NCBI RefSeq assembly: GCF_000005505.3
Contig: NC_016132.3
Location: 48,312,914-48,376,913 of the forward strand
Direction: 5' to 3'
DNA length: 64,000 nucleotides
Source: Brachypodium distachyon
Lineage: Eukaryota > Streptophyta > Magnoliopsida > Poales > Poaceae
The position numbers and the translations under genes are program-made. Shown here piece after piece: positions 45,184 to 58,600 of this stretch. Position 1 is the stretch's first letter. Each line of letters opens with the position of its first letter. The notes under the pieces were generated by a model. That model was not told where the DNA came from, made no database searches, and saw nothing but the letters and a program-made list of their open reading frames with translations.

Positions 45184-47593
45184 TAAGAGACAACAACAAA
45201 AAAAGACTAGTAAACACAACACATGAAGTGCTCCTTGCACAAATAGCAGCATCAGAAAGAAAGAATGCACGGTGACAACATGATTGTGACCGATTAAAGG
45301 TGGAATGGCACATTGTTTGGTGGGTGAAAGCCCCAAACGTAACACTACACTTACGTTTTTTCTAGGATCGCCCTAAGTTTTTCTCAGTAAAATCAAAATA
45401 TTTGTACTAACTTAATACAAAGTTATACTAAAACTGATACATTCATTATGGTTCGGATGGAGGAAATCGTTACAAGAACTAAAAATGAGAGGAAGGAAAT
45501 AGTTACAGGAAAACCCTGTCATATGATGACTGTCCTGTAAATCACAGACTCGAGACAACCAAATTGTTGTCGTACACCTCGCCACCATCGGGTGTCATGA
45601 TATGTGCTGTTTGTTCGTTGATCGATCATAAACCGAAATAGATATAAGCATTTTCTACTTTTTGCCGCGTGAGATAAATTTGTGAAGACCCCTTTTCGCA
45701 GGCGATGGCCATGGGCGCAGTAGCACCCATTGAAGCAAGCAAAGGGAGCTTACAACTTTTGTACCCCCCACGTCCATGGGCAGGGCGCATTCACTCGTGG
45801 TGGTAAATGCCAGAGGGCCGGCACGAACAACCAACCCGGCCGGCCGCTTGACCCAGTCGCATGGACGCATCGCAAGCAGTGTGGTTGGAGCTGCAAGCGA
45901 CGTCGCTGGGGGTTTCGCTAGATTTCATGGAGCGCTGGCAGATCGCTGAATGAGCCGGTCACTCGTTGGGCTACGCTACACAGCCAGTCACTGTGCCATC
46001 ATAACCCTGTCCCTGGTTGCCCTACATGTCCTCTCGCAGCAGATAAGGGTGGAGGCATTAGGCCAAGCACACCCATCCTGGGGCCCATCACACATGATGT
46101 CCCCCTTTTGAACGTAGGCAGGAGAGGAGGAAAAAAAACATCTCAAGTTATGGGAGCCGATAATAATCCATCTATCGCCAGCAGCTCAAATGTTGTCATG
46201 CTGATGATGTGAACTCCTTGGTCTAGTGTTTTGCGAACAACTGTGTATGGAATTGGCCGAGAAATATGGCGCGTTTTGGGCTCCTGGCCATTAATGACGA
46301 GGATGACTGGAATTCAGCAAAAGTATGAAAAGCTGTTTGTCTTTCCTCGCTCACTTTCTTTTACAAAAACGGGAGCGGATTGTTGCAGCACCAATGTACA
46401 TGTAGTAGCGGAGTAGCATGCGAAGAACAGATACAAATTGGCGGAAATCCAATGAAACCAATTGTTCGAATTATTATTTTTCATTCAAACTTAAAATAAA
46501 TGAAGATAGAGCTTGTGTTGTGTCGTGTCGGTCGACTGGGAAAGCCACATGGTGGTATTGATGCCACTATTCCAATGGGTGGGATAATGATAGCACTGGG
46601 CGAGCTCAATTTAAGCCGGAGCTCCAAAACAACGCAGGCAGGCAGAGGACCCACGCCCTTGTGGTGATGCCAGAGGCTCCATTCCGAGGCACAGTTTGTC
46701 AATGTCACCATGGCCTTTGTAGCTTTTCCAGACTTTGTGTTGTGTGTTCAACTATTGTTGTTGCTGCATGCAGGGACTCGATCTGGGACAGACTACATGG
46801 AGCTTTTGAGGCTCCTGGAAGGGTAAAAACTCTTCACCTACACAAAATCACCTACTACCTACATACATAGCCTGTGAAGACATAGATAACAGAACCAGAG
46901 ATCCCCTTCAGCAGCTTCTTGAATTTTTACCATATGTGACTACTGCTGCGCTCTAACTACGCTCACAGTGAATGAATAAACAAACCAAAACAAGGAACAC
47001 GCTGCAAGTTCAAATCCTGCACTTGGGATGGACAAGTCTCTTCAGATCTGGGGGAATCAGTTCGCCACTTACTTCCTGGACATGGAACAGTAGTTTACCA
47101 AGGTCTAAACATTGGGCACTGCACCTTGCATCTATAATAAACAAGATTGAGTATAATAAGATGAGGAGCCATGTTACCAAGGCGATTAAGATAACCAGAG
47201 AGTGAGAGAGAGGACAAAAACTGGTTAAGGGAACCTTTGACCAACTAAAGGCTAAGCTAAGCTCACTTATTGATGATTTGAAGACAAAGCAAGCCCCAGA
47301 AAATTAAAGAAAGGTGCTTGTGCTGCGTGAGTGCGCCTTCTTCTGTGTATGTGTGTGCGCGCTTGACCCCACACACACAGAGGCAAGGCCATGCGCCAAC
47401 GCACATGGAAACAGGAGCTGCTGTGTCAGCCTCTTGACTGTCCATTGGCTGGTCTTTTGCTGTTCATCTTGGCCTCCGTCCGTCCTCCTGCCACCCCTCC
47501 TCCCAGTCCCATGGTTCTTCTCAGATTAGATGTCTCAGGGTTTCTACCATGCATCTGCAATAGTACCACGTTAACATATTCGATGAACTGATA
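45184..47593. other. Intergenic between Helitron cluster and BRI1
   Basis: No gene recognised. Contains low-complexity GTGTGTGCGCGC near 47350 and short ORFs without domains. Confidence 0.4.
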
Positions 47594-47754
47594 ATTTGCA
47601 CCGATGAAAAATCAGCATTTATATATGTACAAACACAGCTCTTACTCATTGCTAAACAACAAGAAGAGTAAATTTGACAAGGAGCAACTGAAGTGGAATT
47701 TGCACCGATGAAAAATCACCATTTATATATGTACATACACAGCTCTTACTCAAG
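47594..47754. repeat. 57-bp direct repeat downstream of BRI1
   Basis: ATTTGCACCGATGAAAAATC followed by an ATTTATATATGTACA block and CACAGCTCTTACTCA occurs at 47594-47650 and again at 47698-47754 (period 104), with few differences. Confidence 0.9.
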
Positions 47755-48026
47755 TGCGACGTGGAAAGAAACAAGAAGACGAAGAAAGCTGGGAAATAAA
47801 GTGAAGTGAGCTACTCCTATAGTTACATGACAACTTCTTACCAAAGCTACAAGAGAAAAATTCTTTATCTTGTACCATCAGAAGCAAATGCTAAGCTTGC
47901 GTGGAACTTCAAAATGGCATCTCATCTGAAAGACTGATTTCTATCGGCATTTCACCGCAAGACCAGACGTGTTGCTGCCGGTCACGGCGGGTTCTTTCGT
48001 GCATGAGTGTCGTTCCTGGTTTTCAT

Positions 48027-51000
48027 CTAATCCTTCTCTTCCTTGGCTTCCTTGAGGGTCATGTCCACAACTCCAAAACCTACATCGTCGCTTAAGCCCG
48101 TGGCCACTGATGAGGTCTTTGAGTCCACCGTTGATCCGGCCTGGATCTCCTTGAACATAGTCATGACCTTAAGCATTGTCGGACGCCTAGTCGGCCTATC
48201 TTCCAAGCATGCACAGGCGATCTTCAAATGCTCCAGCAACTCAAGCTCCAGTGAAGGATCATCCTTCAGCAGCTCTGGATCAAACACATCGATGATCTTC
48301 AATTTCGCATGCAGCTTGACCCATCCTACAAGATTATTGTCTTCACCAAAATCTGCTGAATCTGTTGGAGGTTTCCCAGTGAGCAGCTCCAGCAATACAA
48401 CGCCATAACTATACACATCACCCTTTGTTGTGCATCGGAAGCTCTGGTAGTACTCAGGTGGCACATACCCCGGCGTGCCGGCAAGAGTGGACACGCTCAG
48501 GTGTGTGTCCACCACACTCATCATCCTCGCCATACCAAAATCAGAGACCCTTGCTTCCAAATTCTCATCAACAAGCACATTGCTTGACTTCATGTCTCGG
48601 TGGATGATGTGTGGGATGCAGTTGTGGTGGAGAAATGCCAATCCTCGTGCTGCCCCAATCGCAATCTTCCGCCTTGCTGGCCAGTTCAGTTTTACCCCGA
48701 TCTTTTTCCGGTCGTGCAGCACATCCTCCAAGCTGCCAAATTGCATGTAATCATACATCAACAGCCGCTCCTCACCGATCTTGCAGTAGCCGAGGAGCGG
48801 AACAAGGTTGCGGTGTTTGATCTTCCCAATGGTCTCCATTTCAGCTGTGAACTCCCGGTCACCCTGGCCACTCACATGTATTAGCTTCTTGATTGCGACA
48901 ATCCTCCCATCCTTGAGCTGTGCCTTGTAGACATCGCCAAACCCACCAGACCCAATCAGGCTATCATTGTGGAATCCATTTGTGGCCTCAACAAGATCAC
49001 CCAAGGTGAGCTTCTGCAGTGGCTTCTCAAACGCAGCAAGGTTGATGCTGAGGGCATTTGTACCAGAGAGTCTCCAATTGGAATTCATAGTGCCAGAATG
49101 TGACCGGCTATCAATGTAAATATCATGGGAGGTACTTGCCTCTTCATTCTTCTGCCTCCGCTTCTTGCTCTCAATGGCTATGATGACCAACCCAAATATA
49201 CAGAACAGTGAGAACAAGAGTCCCATAGCGACACTCCCGGCAAGGGATGCCTGCCTCCGGTGAGATTGGTGGCCGTCGGAAGCACTTTGCCCAGCATGTG
49301 CCTGGCACGGCGGCAGTGGAAATCCACACAGACCAGAGTTATTCTCGTATTGGCTCTTCGGGAAGGTTGCAAGGGAGCCGAGCTCTGGAATTGTCCCATT
49401 CAGCTGATTACTCGACAGATTGATCTCTGACAAGGAGAGTGTCGAGAAAGAGCTGGGTATCGGCCCTTCCAACCGGTTGTACGAAAGGTCGAGTACTGCG
49501 AGCTTCTTGGCACCAGCTAGCTCCAGTGGGATAGGGCCAGAAAGAAGGTTGTGCCCAAGATTCATAATCATGAGGTAGAACATGTTACCAAGCTCCTTGG
49601 GTATCTCCGAGTCAAGCTGATTAAATGACAAATCCAGAAATATCATGGAACCATTCTTGTTGAAGGTATACTCTGTGCTACCCATGTACACCCTTGTGAA
49701 GTTGCACAGCTTCTTGCTCGGCATCCGACTAAGGTCCTCAGATCTGATGCTTGAGAACTCCAGCAAGCTCCCCTTCCCACGACACTGGCTGCTCAGCTCA
49801 TCGTTGCGAAGATACACATAGGGCCGCCCAATAATGAGCCCAACAGACATCTTCCCAGACTGCTCCGCCAGTTCCGGCGGAATTGACCCATTGAGTTGGT
49901 TGTTGTTGAGGTCCAACCATACCAAGCTCTTGCAGTCACCAAGCTCTGGTGGTACACGTCCAGAGAAGGAATTGTTGCTCAGCTTCAAGATTGCCAAGTT
50001 GCTGAGCTTCCCAAGCCAAGACGGGATCGGACCAGACAGCCGGTTGCTCGCCAAGGATATCCAGTTCAGCTGGGTGCACTTGGCCAAGTCCGGCGGGATA
50101 CTGCCGGAGAGCCCGTTGTAGTCAAGGATGAGATGCTCGAGCCCTCGAATGCGTGAAAGGGACGCCGGTATCTCACCCTCCAACGAGTTCTGCCACATGA
50201 TAAGATCCTGGAGGTGGGCAAGCTCCCCGAGGGACTCAGGGATGGACCCGTTGATGTAGTTGAGACTGAGGTCGAGGGAGACGAGGTTGCTGCAGTTGGA
50301 GATGGCTTCCGGGATGCCGCCATCGAGGAAGTTGTTCTGAAGGTACAGGACGCGGAGACTGGAGTTGGGATCTTGGCAGATGGAGGAAGGGATGGTGCCG
50401 GTGAAGGTGTTGGAGCTGAGGTCGAGCACCTCGAGCTCCGGCAGCGCAGCGAGGGAGTCGGGGATGGAGCCGGTGAAGTGGTTGAAAGAGAGGGAGAGCG
50501 ACTTGAGCTGCTGTAGCCCGGTGAAAGCGTCGGCTGGGACCTCGCCGGAGAAGTTGTTGTTGGACAGGTTAAGGGCGGTGAGCGACGCGAGGCCGGCGAT
50601 GTTGGGCGGGAACGCGCCAGCGAGATGGTTGCTGGAGAGGTTGAGCGCTCTCAGGCTGCGGCAGCCGGAGAGCGCCTCCCTGGCGACATCGCCGTCGATG
50701 AGGTTGCCGGACAGGTCCAGGTACTGGAGCCCCGAGCAGTTGGTGAAGTCCGGGAGCTCGCCGGAGATCCTGTTCCAGGCGAGGTCCAGCCACCGGACTG
50801 AGCCGACGCCGGCACCCACCATCCAACGAAGCTCGGCATCGCCGGTGATCTTGTTATTGGACAAATCAAGGACGTCCAGGGCCGCAAAGCCCGCACCGCC
50901 ACCGCCACCGGCCTTCGCCGCACCAACCGCGCCGCCGGAGAGATTCAACTTCTTCAGCCCGGCGCACGAGTCGGCGAGCGCCGCCACGTCGGCGACGGAG

Positions 51001-51395
51001 CCGCGCAGCGCGGCATTTCCGGACAGGTCGAGCGCCTCCAGCTTGCCCCCGCACCTCGCGCCGCCCGCCGCCGCGAGCGCTCCGCTGACGTTGGCGCCGC
51101 GGAGGCTGAGCGCCTCGACCCCGCTGAGCTGCAGCAGGGTGGCCGCGACGGCGCGGAAGTCGGCATTGAGCGGCACGCCGGCGAGCGACAGCGACGTGAG
51201 CCTCCCGGCCCTGCACGCCGCGCCGGGGAACCTGCAGGCACCGTCGGCCGCCTTCCACCCGGAGAGCGACGCCTGGTTCGGCACGGCCGCCCTGAACTCC
51301 TCCAGCAGCTGCGCGTCGTCGGCGGCCGCCGCGACCGCCACCGCCACCGCGGCGACAAACAGTGCCGCCGCTATCGCCACCCGCAAGGAATCCAT
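48027..51395 (-). CDS. BRI1: Brassinosteroid receptor kinase BRI1
   Basis: An intronless 1,122-residue LRR receptor-like kinase, the plasma-membrane receptor that binds brassinosteroid and signals through BAK1-type co-receptors. Order: signal peptide (about 1-24); extracellular LRRs (LDLS.N.I.G pattern); the BRI1-specific island domain (about 516-583, between [14 protein letters not shown] and [12 protein letters not shown]), which forms the hormone pocket; final LRRs; transmembrane helix (about 717-741). The kinase follows: glycine loop GSGGFG (from 815), Lys836 in VAIKKL, HRD with Asp934, DFG with Asp952, APE-type PPEYY, then a short tail. His861 in [10 protein letters not shown] corresponds to the residue changed to Arg in barley uzu (His857 there), so this allele is wild type at that site. 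The island domain and length separate it from the BRL paralogues. All catalytic residues are intact; the ATG at 51395 begins a good signal peptide. Confidence 0.97.
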   Translation of the reverse strand: MDSLRVAIAAALFVAAVAVAVAAAADDAQLLEEFRAAVPNQASLSGWKAADGACRFPGAACRAGRLTSLSLAGVPLNADFRAVAATLLQLSGVEALSLRGANVSGALAAAGGARCGGKLEALDLSGNAALRGSVADVAALADSCAGLKKLNLSGGAVGAAKAGGGGGAGFAALDVLDLSNNKITGDAELRWMVGAGVGSVRWLDLAWNRISGELPDFTNCSGLQYLDLSGNLIDGDVAREALSGCRSLRALNLSSNHLAGAFPPNIAGLASLTALNLSNNNFSGEVPADAFTGLQQLKSLSLSFNHFTGSIPDSLAALPELEVLDLSSNTFTGTIPSSICQDPNSSLRVLYLQNNFLDGGIPEAISNCSNLVSLDLSLNYINGSIPESLGELAHLQDLIMWQNSLEGEIPASLSRIRGLEHLILDYNGLSGSIPPDLAKCTQLNWISLASNRLSGPIPSWLGKLSNLAILKLSNNSFSGRVPPELGDCKSLVWLDLNNNQLNGSIPPELAEQSGKMSVGLIIGRPYVYLRNDELSSQCRGKGSLLEFSSIRSEDLSRMPSKKLCNFTRVYMGSTEYTFNKNGSMIFLDLSFNQLDSEIPKELGNMFYLMIMNLGHNLLSGPIPLELAGAKKLAVLDLSYNRLEGPIPSSFSTLSLSEINLSSNQLNGTIPELGSLATFPKSQYENNSGLCGFPLPPCQAHAGQSASDGHQSHRRQASLAGSVAMGLLFSLFCIFGLVIIAIESKKRRQKNEEASTSHDIYIDSRSHSGTMNSNWRLSGTNALSINLAAFEKPLQKLTLGDLVEATNGFHNDSLIGSGGFGDVYKAQLKDGRIVAIKKLIHVSGQGDREFTAEMETIGKIKHRNLVPLLGYCKIGEERLLMYDYMQFGSLEDVLHDRKKIGVKLNWPARRKIAIGAARGLAFLHHNCIPHIIHRDMKSSNVLVDENLEARVSDFGMARMMSVVDTHLSVSTLAGTPGYVPPEYYQSFRCTTKGDVYSYGVVLLELLTGKPPTDSADFGEDNNLVGWVKLHAKLKIIDVFDPELLKDDPSLELELLEHLKIACACLEDRPTRRPTMLKVMTMFKEIQAGSTVDSKTSSVATGLSDDVGFGVVDMTLKEAKEEKD

Positions 51396-52537
51396 GTACG
51401 ACGAGCAGCTACCTTGAGACCATATGAGAACCGGTCTGCAGAAGTGGGAGCAGAGAGAGAGAAGGGGGGGAGAGAGAGAGAGAGAGAGGAGTGGGAAGTG
51501 AGAAGGAGGAGAGGAGATGGTGTGTGGGGGAGGGAGGGAGAGAGAGAGAAGGGAGAAGAAGCGAGAGAAGGGGGAGCAAATTAACAGCTGTAGGTAAGGA
51601 GGGGAGTGGTGGTGGGGTCACATGGCATGTGCCCTACCCCCCCTCATCCGCGAATCGTAGTCCGCGGTGCGGTTAAGCTTCCTTAACCACGGTGCTTATG
51701 CTTATGCTTATCCTTTACTTACGTCGAGGCTTAAGCCCGATCCGATCGGACGGCTCCCATCGGGGAGGGACAGGCACTGCTCTGCTCGAGGCGCGGTCAC
51801 GTGCCGTCGGACCAGGCAGGGGCCTCGTTAACCCGCGAGAGCGCTCTTGAAATGACCGCTTTGGGCTCCGGTGATTTTCCCTTCTTCTCCCCGTCCCCGT
51901 GGGGTGGTGACGAAGAGAGGCTGGGGCGGGTCGCGGTCCGACCCGAGCGTGCGGAATCCTGGCGGGCGCGTTTGCTTCGCGAAGGGTTTTTGTCTTTAAT
52001 TCCGAAGTGGGCTGGTAGATCCGATCCGGCCGCAGCGTGCGGTGGTGGAGGCTGCGGCGTACTGGTACGACTGCCTTTTCCACAGCCTCTCTCCGCGGAC
52101 CAGAATGCCCTTTCGCCTATGTTGTCTGTCTTTTGAGCCCTGGCAGGGTAAAGTCGATCGCCGATCAGAGCACTCAGTTAAACCCTACGGGGCGTGGTGA
52201 AGTCATCACGCACGGCACAGATCTCGCAGGACAATTTTCTCTGTTTATTTTTTTCTGCCTCTTGTGTTGTGCCGTGCGCGTGTACGGTGAAATGCCTGGT
52301 TCTGATTTGATCCGGTGTGTTATCTAACGGTACCCGCGTAAAATATAGTTTCGGTTCGTCCAATAATGCAATTTGCCGGCGTTCAGAATTTCTACTCCTG
52401 CCACTCTTGAACATGCAAATGGTAAGAGCGTCTTTTTTTGTGTGATTCGCCATGCAATCTTGCAAACAACGTGTAAGAAATGGAGCACGGAGTACTATAT
52501 ATCCAACAGCATTTATAGTGGTCGAGCGTTACATATA
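51396..52537 (-). promoter_or_regulatory. BRI1 5' leader and upstream region
   Basis: A long GA-rich tract (CT on the gene strand) at about 51445-51555 fits a 5' UTR microsatellite. Further upstream lie a G-box CACGTG (51798-51803) and three CGTGCG hexamers (51948, 52036, 52273), which match the BR-response element CGTG(T/C)G bound by BZR1/BES1 (family knowledge). In GC-rich DNA such hexamers also arise by chance. Confidence 0.45.
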
Positions 52538-52652
52538 CTACCTCGATCCGTCTCATGCTAAGTGACGAAATATTACATGTATAGACGATTTTTGAGTATA
52601 GATACATCAATATTTGGACAAATTTGAGTCACTTAATATGAGACAGAGGGAG
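52538..52652. mobile_element. Stowaway MITE upstream of BRI1
   Basis: 115 bp between TA pairs, ends CTACCTCGATCCGTCTCATG and ATATGAGACAGAGGGAG inverted, core CGAAATATTACATGTATAGA. About 1.1 kb upstream of the BRI1 start codon. Confidence 0.82.
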
Positions 52653-52654
52653 TA

Positions 52655-53531
52655 TAGATGGTATATAGATAAACATGTTTGCGAAGAAGTATCGAATGAG
52701 AGGAACCGAAGAAAATCATCTCACCTGAGGTGAACATTATCTTGAGGAAGGACCTAAACATGTACGAGTTCAACAAAAATCACCACATGAATAATAGTTT
52801 TCTCTCAAGGGTCTATCCAATCTCAAATCCACTTTGATTCACATCATTAGAAAAATAGATAAATACACAACTAGTACATAAACTCACTTTTTCAGAAACT
52901 CACGATATCATGTCCATTTCAATACTAAAGGGTTGTTGTTAATTACACTAAAGTTTGTTTGCTTGAATACCGAAAAAAAGGAATTTTAAAAGAGGTTTGA
53001 GTGTCTGGAAAAAATTTCAGTGAAACATAGTGCAAAGAAATCATTAGAGAAAAAAATAACATCAGATTCAATATTACAAATCAAAACGACTCACATAAGA
53101 AAAATATAAGAATTCCAATTCTCCAAAAAAACTTTTGAATCAAAGAGGCCCTCTCACTGGGGTCAGATGGCGTCAATGGCATAGTAACTGACTCACTCGA
53201 CCTAAGGTGGTGGACAAGATAAAGATATTTCTCTCTGTTTATTTTTTAGTTGCACACATATAGTCTTTTAATTTTTTCCTAGAGTACTTGTACATTTAAA
53301 TTTTCAAAACCTTGTTAGCCATTATAGTCTTACTTTTTCTAAGGAAATAGTTTAATTGGTCCCATTCTACCATCGTATTAGGTGAGGGGACCCCCTGAGT
53401 AAAGATCGGAGGGAGTTTGAATATGTGGTGCAAGTAATTACATGAAAAATATGAAAAGAAAGACCAGTTAGCATCTAATCCTTTCGGCTTATTTTGTTTG
53501 AAGAAGGCTACATATATGGATAAGAGAAATA
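52655..53531. other. Intergenic, AT-rich
   Basis: No gene or element recognised beyond the MITEs on each side. Confidence 0.4.
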
Positions 53532-53613
53532 CTCCCTCCGTCCCGAAATAAGTGACGTGAATTTGTATAGAATCTTATACAAATGTACGTCACTTATTTT
53601 GGGACGGAGGGAG
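53532..53613. mobile_element. Short Stowaway MITE, 82 bp
   Basis: Near-perfect inverted repeat, CTCCCTCCGTCCCGAAATAA…TTATTTTGGGACGGAGGGAG, with TA duplication at 53530-53531 and 53614-53615. Most of its length is TIR, so it can fold into one hairpin. Resembles the Triticeae Athos group (recall). Confidence 0.95.
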
Positions 53614-53615
53614 TA

Positions 53616-55669
53616 GGAGAGAGTATGATATAGGAAACATTTACATGCTTGCGAAGAATGTATATGTTTAATTTTTTTGTCAAAAAACAGATATCTGAAA
53701 AATTCACTACACCAACAATATGCTTGGGTGTGGCGGTGGAGTTGTTTGTGCATGACTCCATCTATCAGGATTAGAATCCTGATGCTTACAATTATGCTGT
53801 AGGGGTTTCTCTTACAGTTTTTTCATAAAAAAACAATATGCTTGGATACCTGGAAAAAAAACAATATGCTTGCGAGAACACATGTAACTTGGCATTGGGC
53901 CGAAAGATTTCATAAGATCGACGACAACCAACTTTGTATGTACATTGTGCAAAACTGATTTCTTCCGTGAAAATGTGATGCAAACCCATGGGCCATGGGA
54001 GTAATAATTTCCATTTCAATCGTCGAATAAAAACAGTGACCGGAGTACCGGGCGATCTATTAACATTCATGTTCGTCGGTGTACTTCCAAAAAGAAATAA
54101 AAATAATTGCTTGGAAAAGTAGCAATTTATTAATTGTGGTGCGCTATTTCTTAAAGATAGGACAGCATAAATTAGGCTTTGTTCTTTTGACAACTAACTC
54201 TTCCTTTGGACTCGATTGTCCACGAGGAAGAAAAACGGTTTGCAGAATGCAAAATGCATGCAAAAATACCGCACGTCCAACACCGCTGTGCTGACGATCT
54301 ACCTGTACTCCTGCTACTTGCTATGAAAGACCAAACAAACAGACGCAAAGCTCAAAAGATTCAGTCAAACAGGGAACGGGAAAGCGGCTTTATTAGTAGT
54401 GGCGCGATGATGAGGTTACGGCCACACCCGTGCGCCTCGTCGTGTCGCATATCCAATCCGAGCGATGAAGTGGAGCGCATACCCCCCCCCCCCCCCCCCC
54501 CCGTGTGGGTGGGGCGTCCCTCACCCTCGTGACCCCACCATCCACGCGAAATGCCAGGCCCGGCCAGTCCATCTCTCTCACTGACGTGCGTGCCCCCCGA
54601 ACTCGTCAGGCCCACCTTCCAGTGAAACGCGCGTGGCCGTGGAAGACTGATTGGACAAGTCACTGGAAAAAATGTTTTCGGGGGAACAGGGGCCCGCATC
54701 ATGACACCCAGCACGTGCGCCTGTCCCAGGACCACTGGCGAGAAGCACCTGTGGCCGTCTGATGCAGATTCCGGACGATCTCGTCCGCCCGCACGGTGCC
54801 ACAGATGGGGCCCACGCGTCTGTGGCCGAGCACAGTCGCTGGGTCGGTACCCGGGTACGCGCAATCTGCCGTTAGATCTCTCCGCGCTGCTGGCCTTTCC
54901 TTGATGGGGAAAATGGTTACATTACACGGTGTTGTTCCATGCGTAGTGACCGGTGACCACTGACCAGTCACGGCATTTGTTGTTTCTTTGACCTGATCGA
55001 CACAAACACAAAGCAAGCCCGATTTGATGGCCTCCAGCACAACGCCGTACTTTCCTGCGGGTGGATTTGATGCATGGAACAAGCATCCAAATATAGCCCA
55101 TCTCGCTGGGAAAGGATGTTTGATTGCCTATAATTTTCCAAATTTTTTGCGAGAACATGGCAAGTGATTAGGGGCAGTACTATTTAGGTTCTACCTTAGG
55201 ACTATCGAGTTTGTCCGCACCCGTATGAATCTGTACATCTATAAACATGTCAAATTTCACACGATTCAATAACCACATACACGGCTCTCATACTTCATCC
55301 ATGTTTTTCCATCACAATACTTTCAATTTGCGCAACCCTACTCCCTCTTTTTGCACATGTATCTTCGTAAGTAAAAAAAAATTCAAGTTCGACCATGTTT
55401 TTTGATATCACAAAAAAGAGCCTAGTCTATGGCAGTTGAACGGGTGTTCCCATGCGGTCGATCAGACAACACCCCACGAGCATTTCGTCCGAATGGGGCC
55501 TTTTCTTCCTTCTTGACCAATATTTTCTGCTAATTTTGGACAGCTTCAAAAAATTTTAACGAGTTCACTTTCATTTTTTCTTAAGGATTTCCATTTTTAA
55601 ATAATTTTTTTCAAAACAAATCCAAACAAGTTTCAAATTTATGCCATCATGTGTTGATTTGTATTTATT
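53616..55669. other. Intergenic with poly-C run
   Basis: No gene recognised. A run of about 22 C lies at 54481-54502; flanking GC-rich sequence gives overlapping chance ORFs on both strands. Confidence 0.45.
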
Positions 55670-58600
55670 TCTTTACTACTACTAATTTGCAGTTTGGTAC
55701 GTTGGTAGGTTGGTCCGTCCGACCAACGTCCCTCCCCTCCACGCGATCGCTCTAAATTACGTCCATTGCCACCGCCAAGTCGCGGAACACCGCTCGTCAT
55801 CCGAAAGGACCGAAACGCTTCTCTCTGTCTTCTCCGCCCCCAGTAAACTGGGCTTTCCTTGCGCTGCCGCCGACCAGAGCTTCCACCGCCCGTCCCCCAT
55901 GGCCTGGCGTTCTGCACGTCGACGGCCGCGACGACACATCCTGCAGGTGAGCTCTCCCTCTCCCACCCATGGCGCTCTCTCCCTGATCCGCATCCCAACC
56001 TTGCAAATGGCGGAACCCTAACAAACCTCTCCCGATCTCGCGGACACGCCGCAACAGTACCATCCGCATCCTCCAGGTCGCGCCCAAAAGCATCCGCCGG
56101 CTCCCGCCGCTGCCACAGCAGCAGCCGCTGCATATACTCCCGCCTCGCCGCCGTCTCGCGGTGCCCAACCGCCGCTTCTTCTGGGCCGCGCATCTGCCCG
56201 CCGGGACCTCAACCATCTAAGATGGTTCGGCCGCCGGTGCACCCATCCACCTCAGATGAAGCCGCCATCAAACTTCGACAGGGGTGCAGCAGTCGTTGCT
56301 CTCGCGACCATCGCTGAGGGAGTGGCCAATGATCCCTAGCACCTCTACAAGCCCACAAACACACACAGGCAATCCACAAGCCCCACCTCGACAGCCAAGG
56401 TTTGTTAATTTGATTTGGCTTGCTTCCTCTCATTACTGATGGCTCTTGATAGAACAAAAATAATTGATTCATATAAGCATTCTTTTTTTTCTGCGGGAGA
56501 TTCGTGCAAGCATTCAATTGGTCAATATTAAGTTACAAAAATCGCAACTATTGCCCTTAATACCTGCAGATTGTTTTGCTTGTTAATGTGATTGATACTT
56601 TGTGAAGGAAAAGAAGAAAGAATTCACAATCTACTGTATGATGCAGCAGACCTTGTCCTCCAGCAGTCGACAAAAATTAAAGGTCTTAAAAGTGATATCT
56701 TAGACATAAGCCCTTTGAGTATGCTTGATTGGGAAATAATATAGTTTTACTCCGATATCAGTTCACGCAGCATGGTTGTGACTTTCTTGATAATTTATTT
56801 CAATGGTCAGAGTGAAGATGAACAAGATGTTGCAGTTACTTCTCTGATCTTCACTGTAAAACGTATGTGACCTCTTCATGTTTACTGTCATATCCTGGCT
56901 TGTAAGTTTCAGTCTGAAAGTTGCTCTTGATTTGTTTCAGGATACAAACTCTAGAATGGATACAACATCCCGGTCAGTGTTTAAAACTCGTAATTTCATA
57001 TCCATTTTAAATTCTCAATAGTCAATAGAACTGTTGTTTACTACTTTACAATTTTCTGTTTACCAATATCATTACGTACATTAGGGACATCCGAACATTT
57101 AGCTGATTGATGAGGTTTTGTGAGACCAGCTAGATGTACAAACTGTTTTGATGCTAAAAGAATCGGGACAGAATTCTTTTGTACGTACTTGCCACTGGCC
57201 AACTGCAAAGTTGCCCAAATTTGTATCAGCCAATGACAAAGGGTATAATTCTTTGCTGGCACAGGCCACAGGATAGTGTTGGGTCTTTGTAAGCCTGTGG
57301 TGGCACTCGGACAACAGTCATCTCCAATTGGATAAAACTGGAGATATGAAAATGATTTTGATGCCCTTACTAGCTACAGTATGTAGAAGTTACGATGTTT
57401 TGTGATGATCTTCTGGAAAACTTTAACTTCCCAAACTCCTATGTTCGAGATGCATTCTCGAGCTGGATTGGAGCATCAACGCCATTTTCCTGTCTGCACT
57501 ACAGTTATTGCTATTTGATTGCCATCAACGCCATGTATTTCTTATTTGCTTTGCCAAGGCTGTCAAGGTTTGTTATCATTGTCAAAACAATGGCGGTCAA
57601 GTCGACACTGAACCGGTTGCGACGGCCAACACCTCCGCCCACCGCTCCCCAAACTTCCCCTTGGAGGCCGCCACAAGCCCTTAGATAGGAGGTTCAATTC
57701 TTAAATTTGGTGAATCCCTAAATCCTCAGAGCTGGAAATAGATTTCGATTTGGTATGTATCATCATTGTCCTTAGTTTCCTCTTTTCTGAATTTTCACGC
57801 AAAAAAACGGGCGCAATAATGTTGTAGAGACACTAGAGGTTACATTATTATTATCCCAACTGACATTTACTTGCGTCCGCGGTCGACCCCGCGCGCGCCG
57901 TTGCCCTCTAGCCGCAGTCCGCCGCCGACCCCGCGCCCTCCAGCCGCACTCCTGACGCGATCCCCAGGCGGACTCCATCCCCCGGTCACCGCGACGCAAT
58001 CCCCATGCCTAATCATGTTTCGTTTTATAATCGTTTTGCCTGTTGCTTTATGCCCTTTTGTTTTCAGGGTGCGGTTCAGTGATGAATTCATTAGAACCTG
58101 TACAAGAAGAAGGTCATCGATCTAAGCCTAATGTGTTGGAGACAAGCATGGTTGGATTCTTCGAGTTGAAGATTGGCTTTTGCTTTGCTTCGGGTAATTG
58201 GATGGTCCACCGCCGCCCAACCGATCATCTCTGCGGACCAGCTATCGTTAATTCATTAATTGAACCTATGAAATTAAAAAATTCATGCTGTAGGGTGATA
58301 CCAGTGAATCGTAGAGGTAGAGTTCTTCCATCCAAATCCTTCCGATGACAATTGGATTAATGTCTTATCTCCCGTCAATTAGGAAAATGTATATGTATAT
58401 TAACTTCAGTTTTGAAACTCTATATTGTGTGGATTTCCTATGATATCTGGGATATGTGGCTAGCCAGAAGGTAGTTTTTTGAGTGAAATACACCACTATG
58501 AAATCAAAAGAAAAAATCTCACTGTGGATTCATTTGAAATCTCATTCTCAAGTTTGCATAATGAAATTATCATGGCGGTGAATTGTTTTGGAAGACAAAA

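Noticed and set aside
50365..51417. 350-codon plus-strand ORF opposite BRI1
   Set aside because: Exact antisense of the LRR-coding part of BRI1; Ser/Ala/Pro-rich shadow of the GC-rich repeats, no independent support.
51803..51825. TCGGACCAGGC similarity to miR166
   Set aside because: Only the first half matches the miRNA and no partner arm forming a stem-loop was seen.
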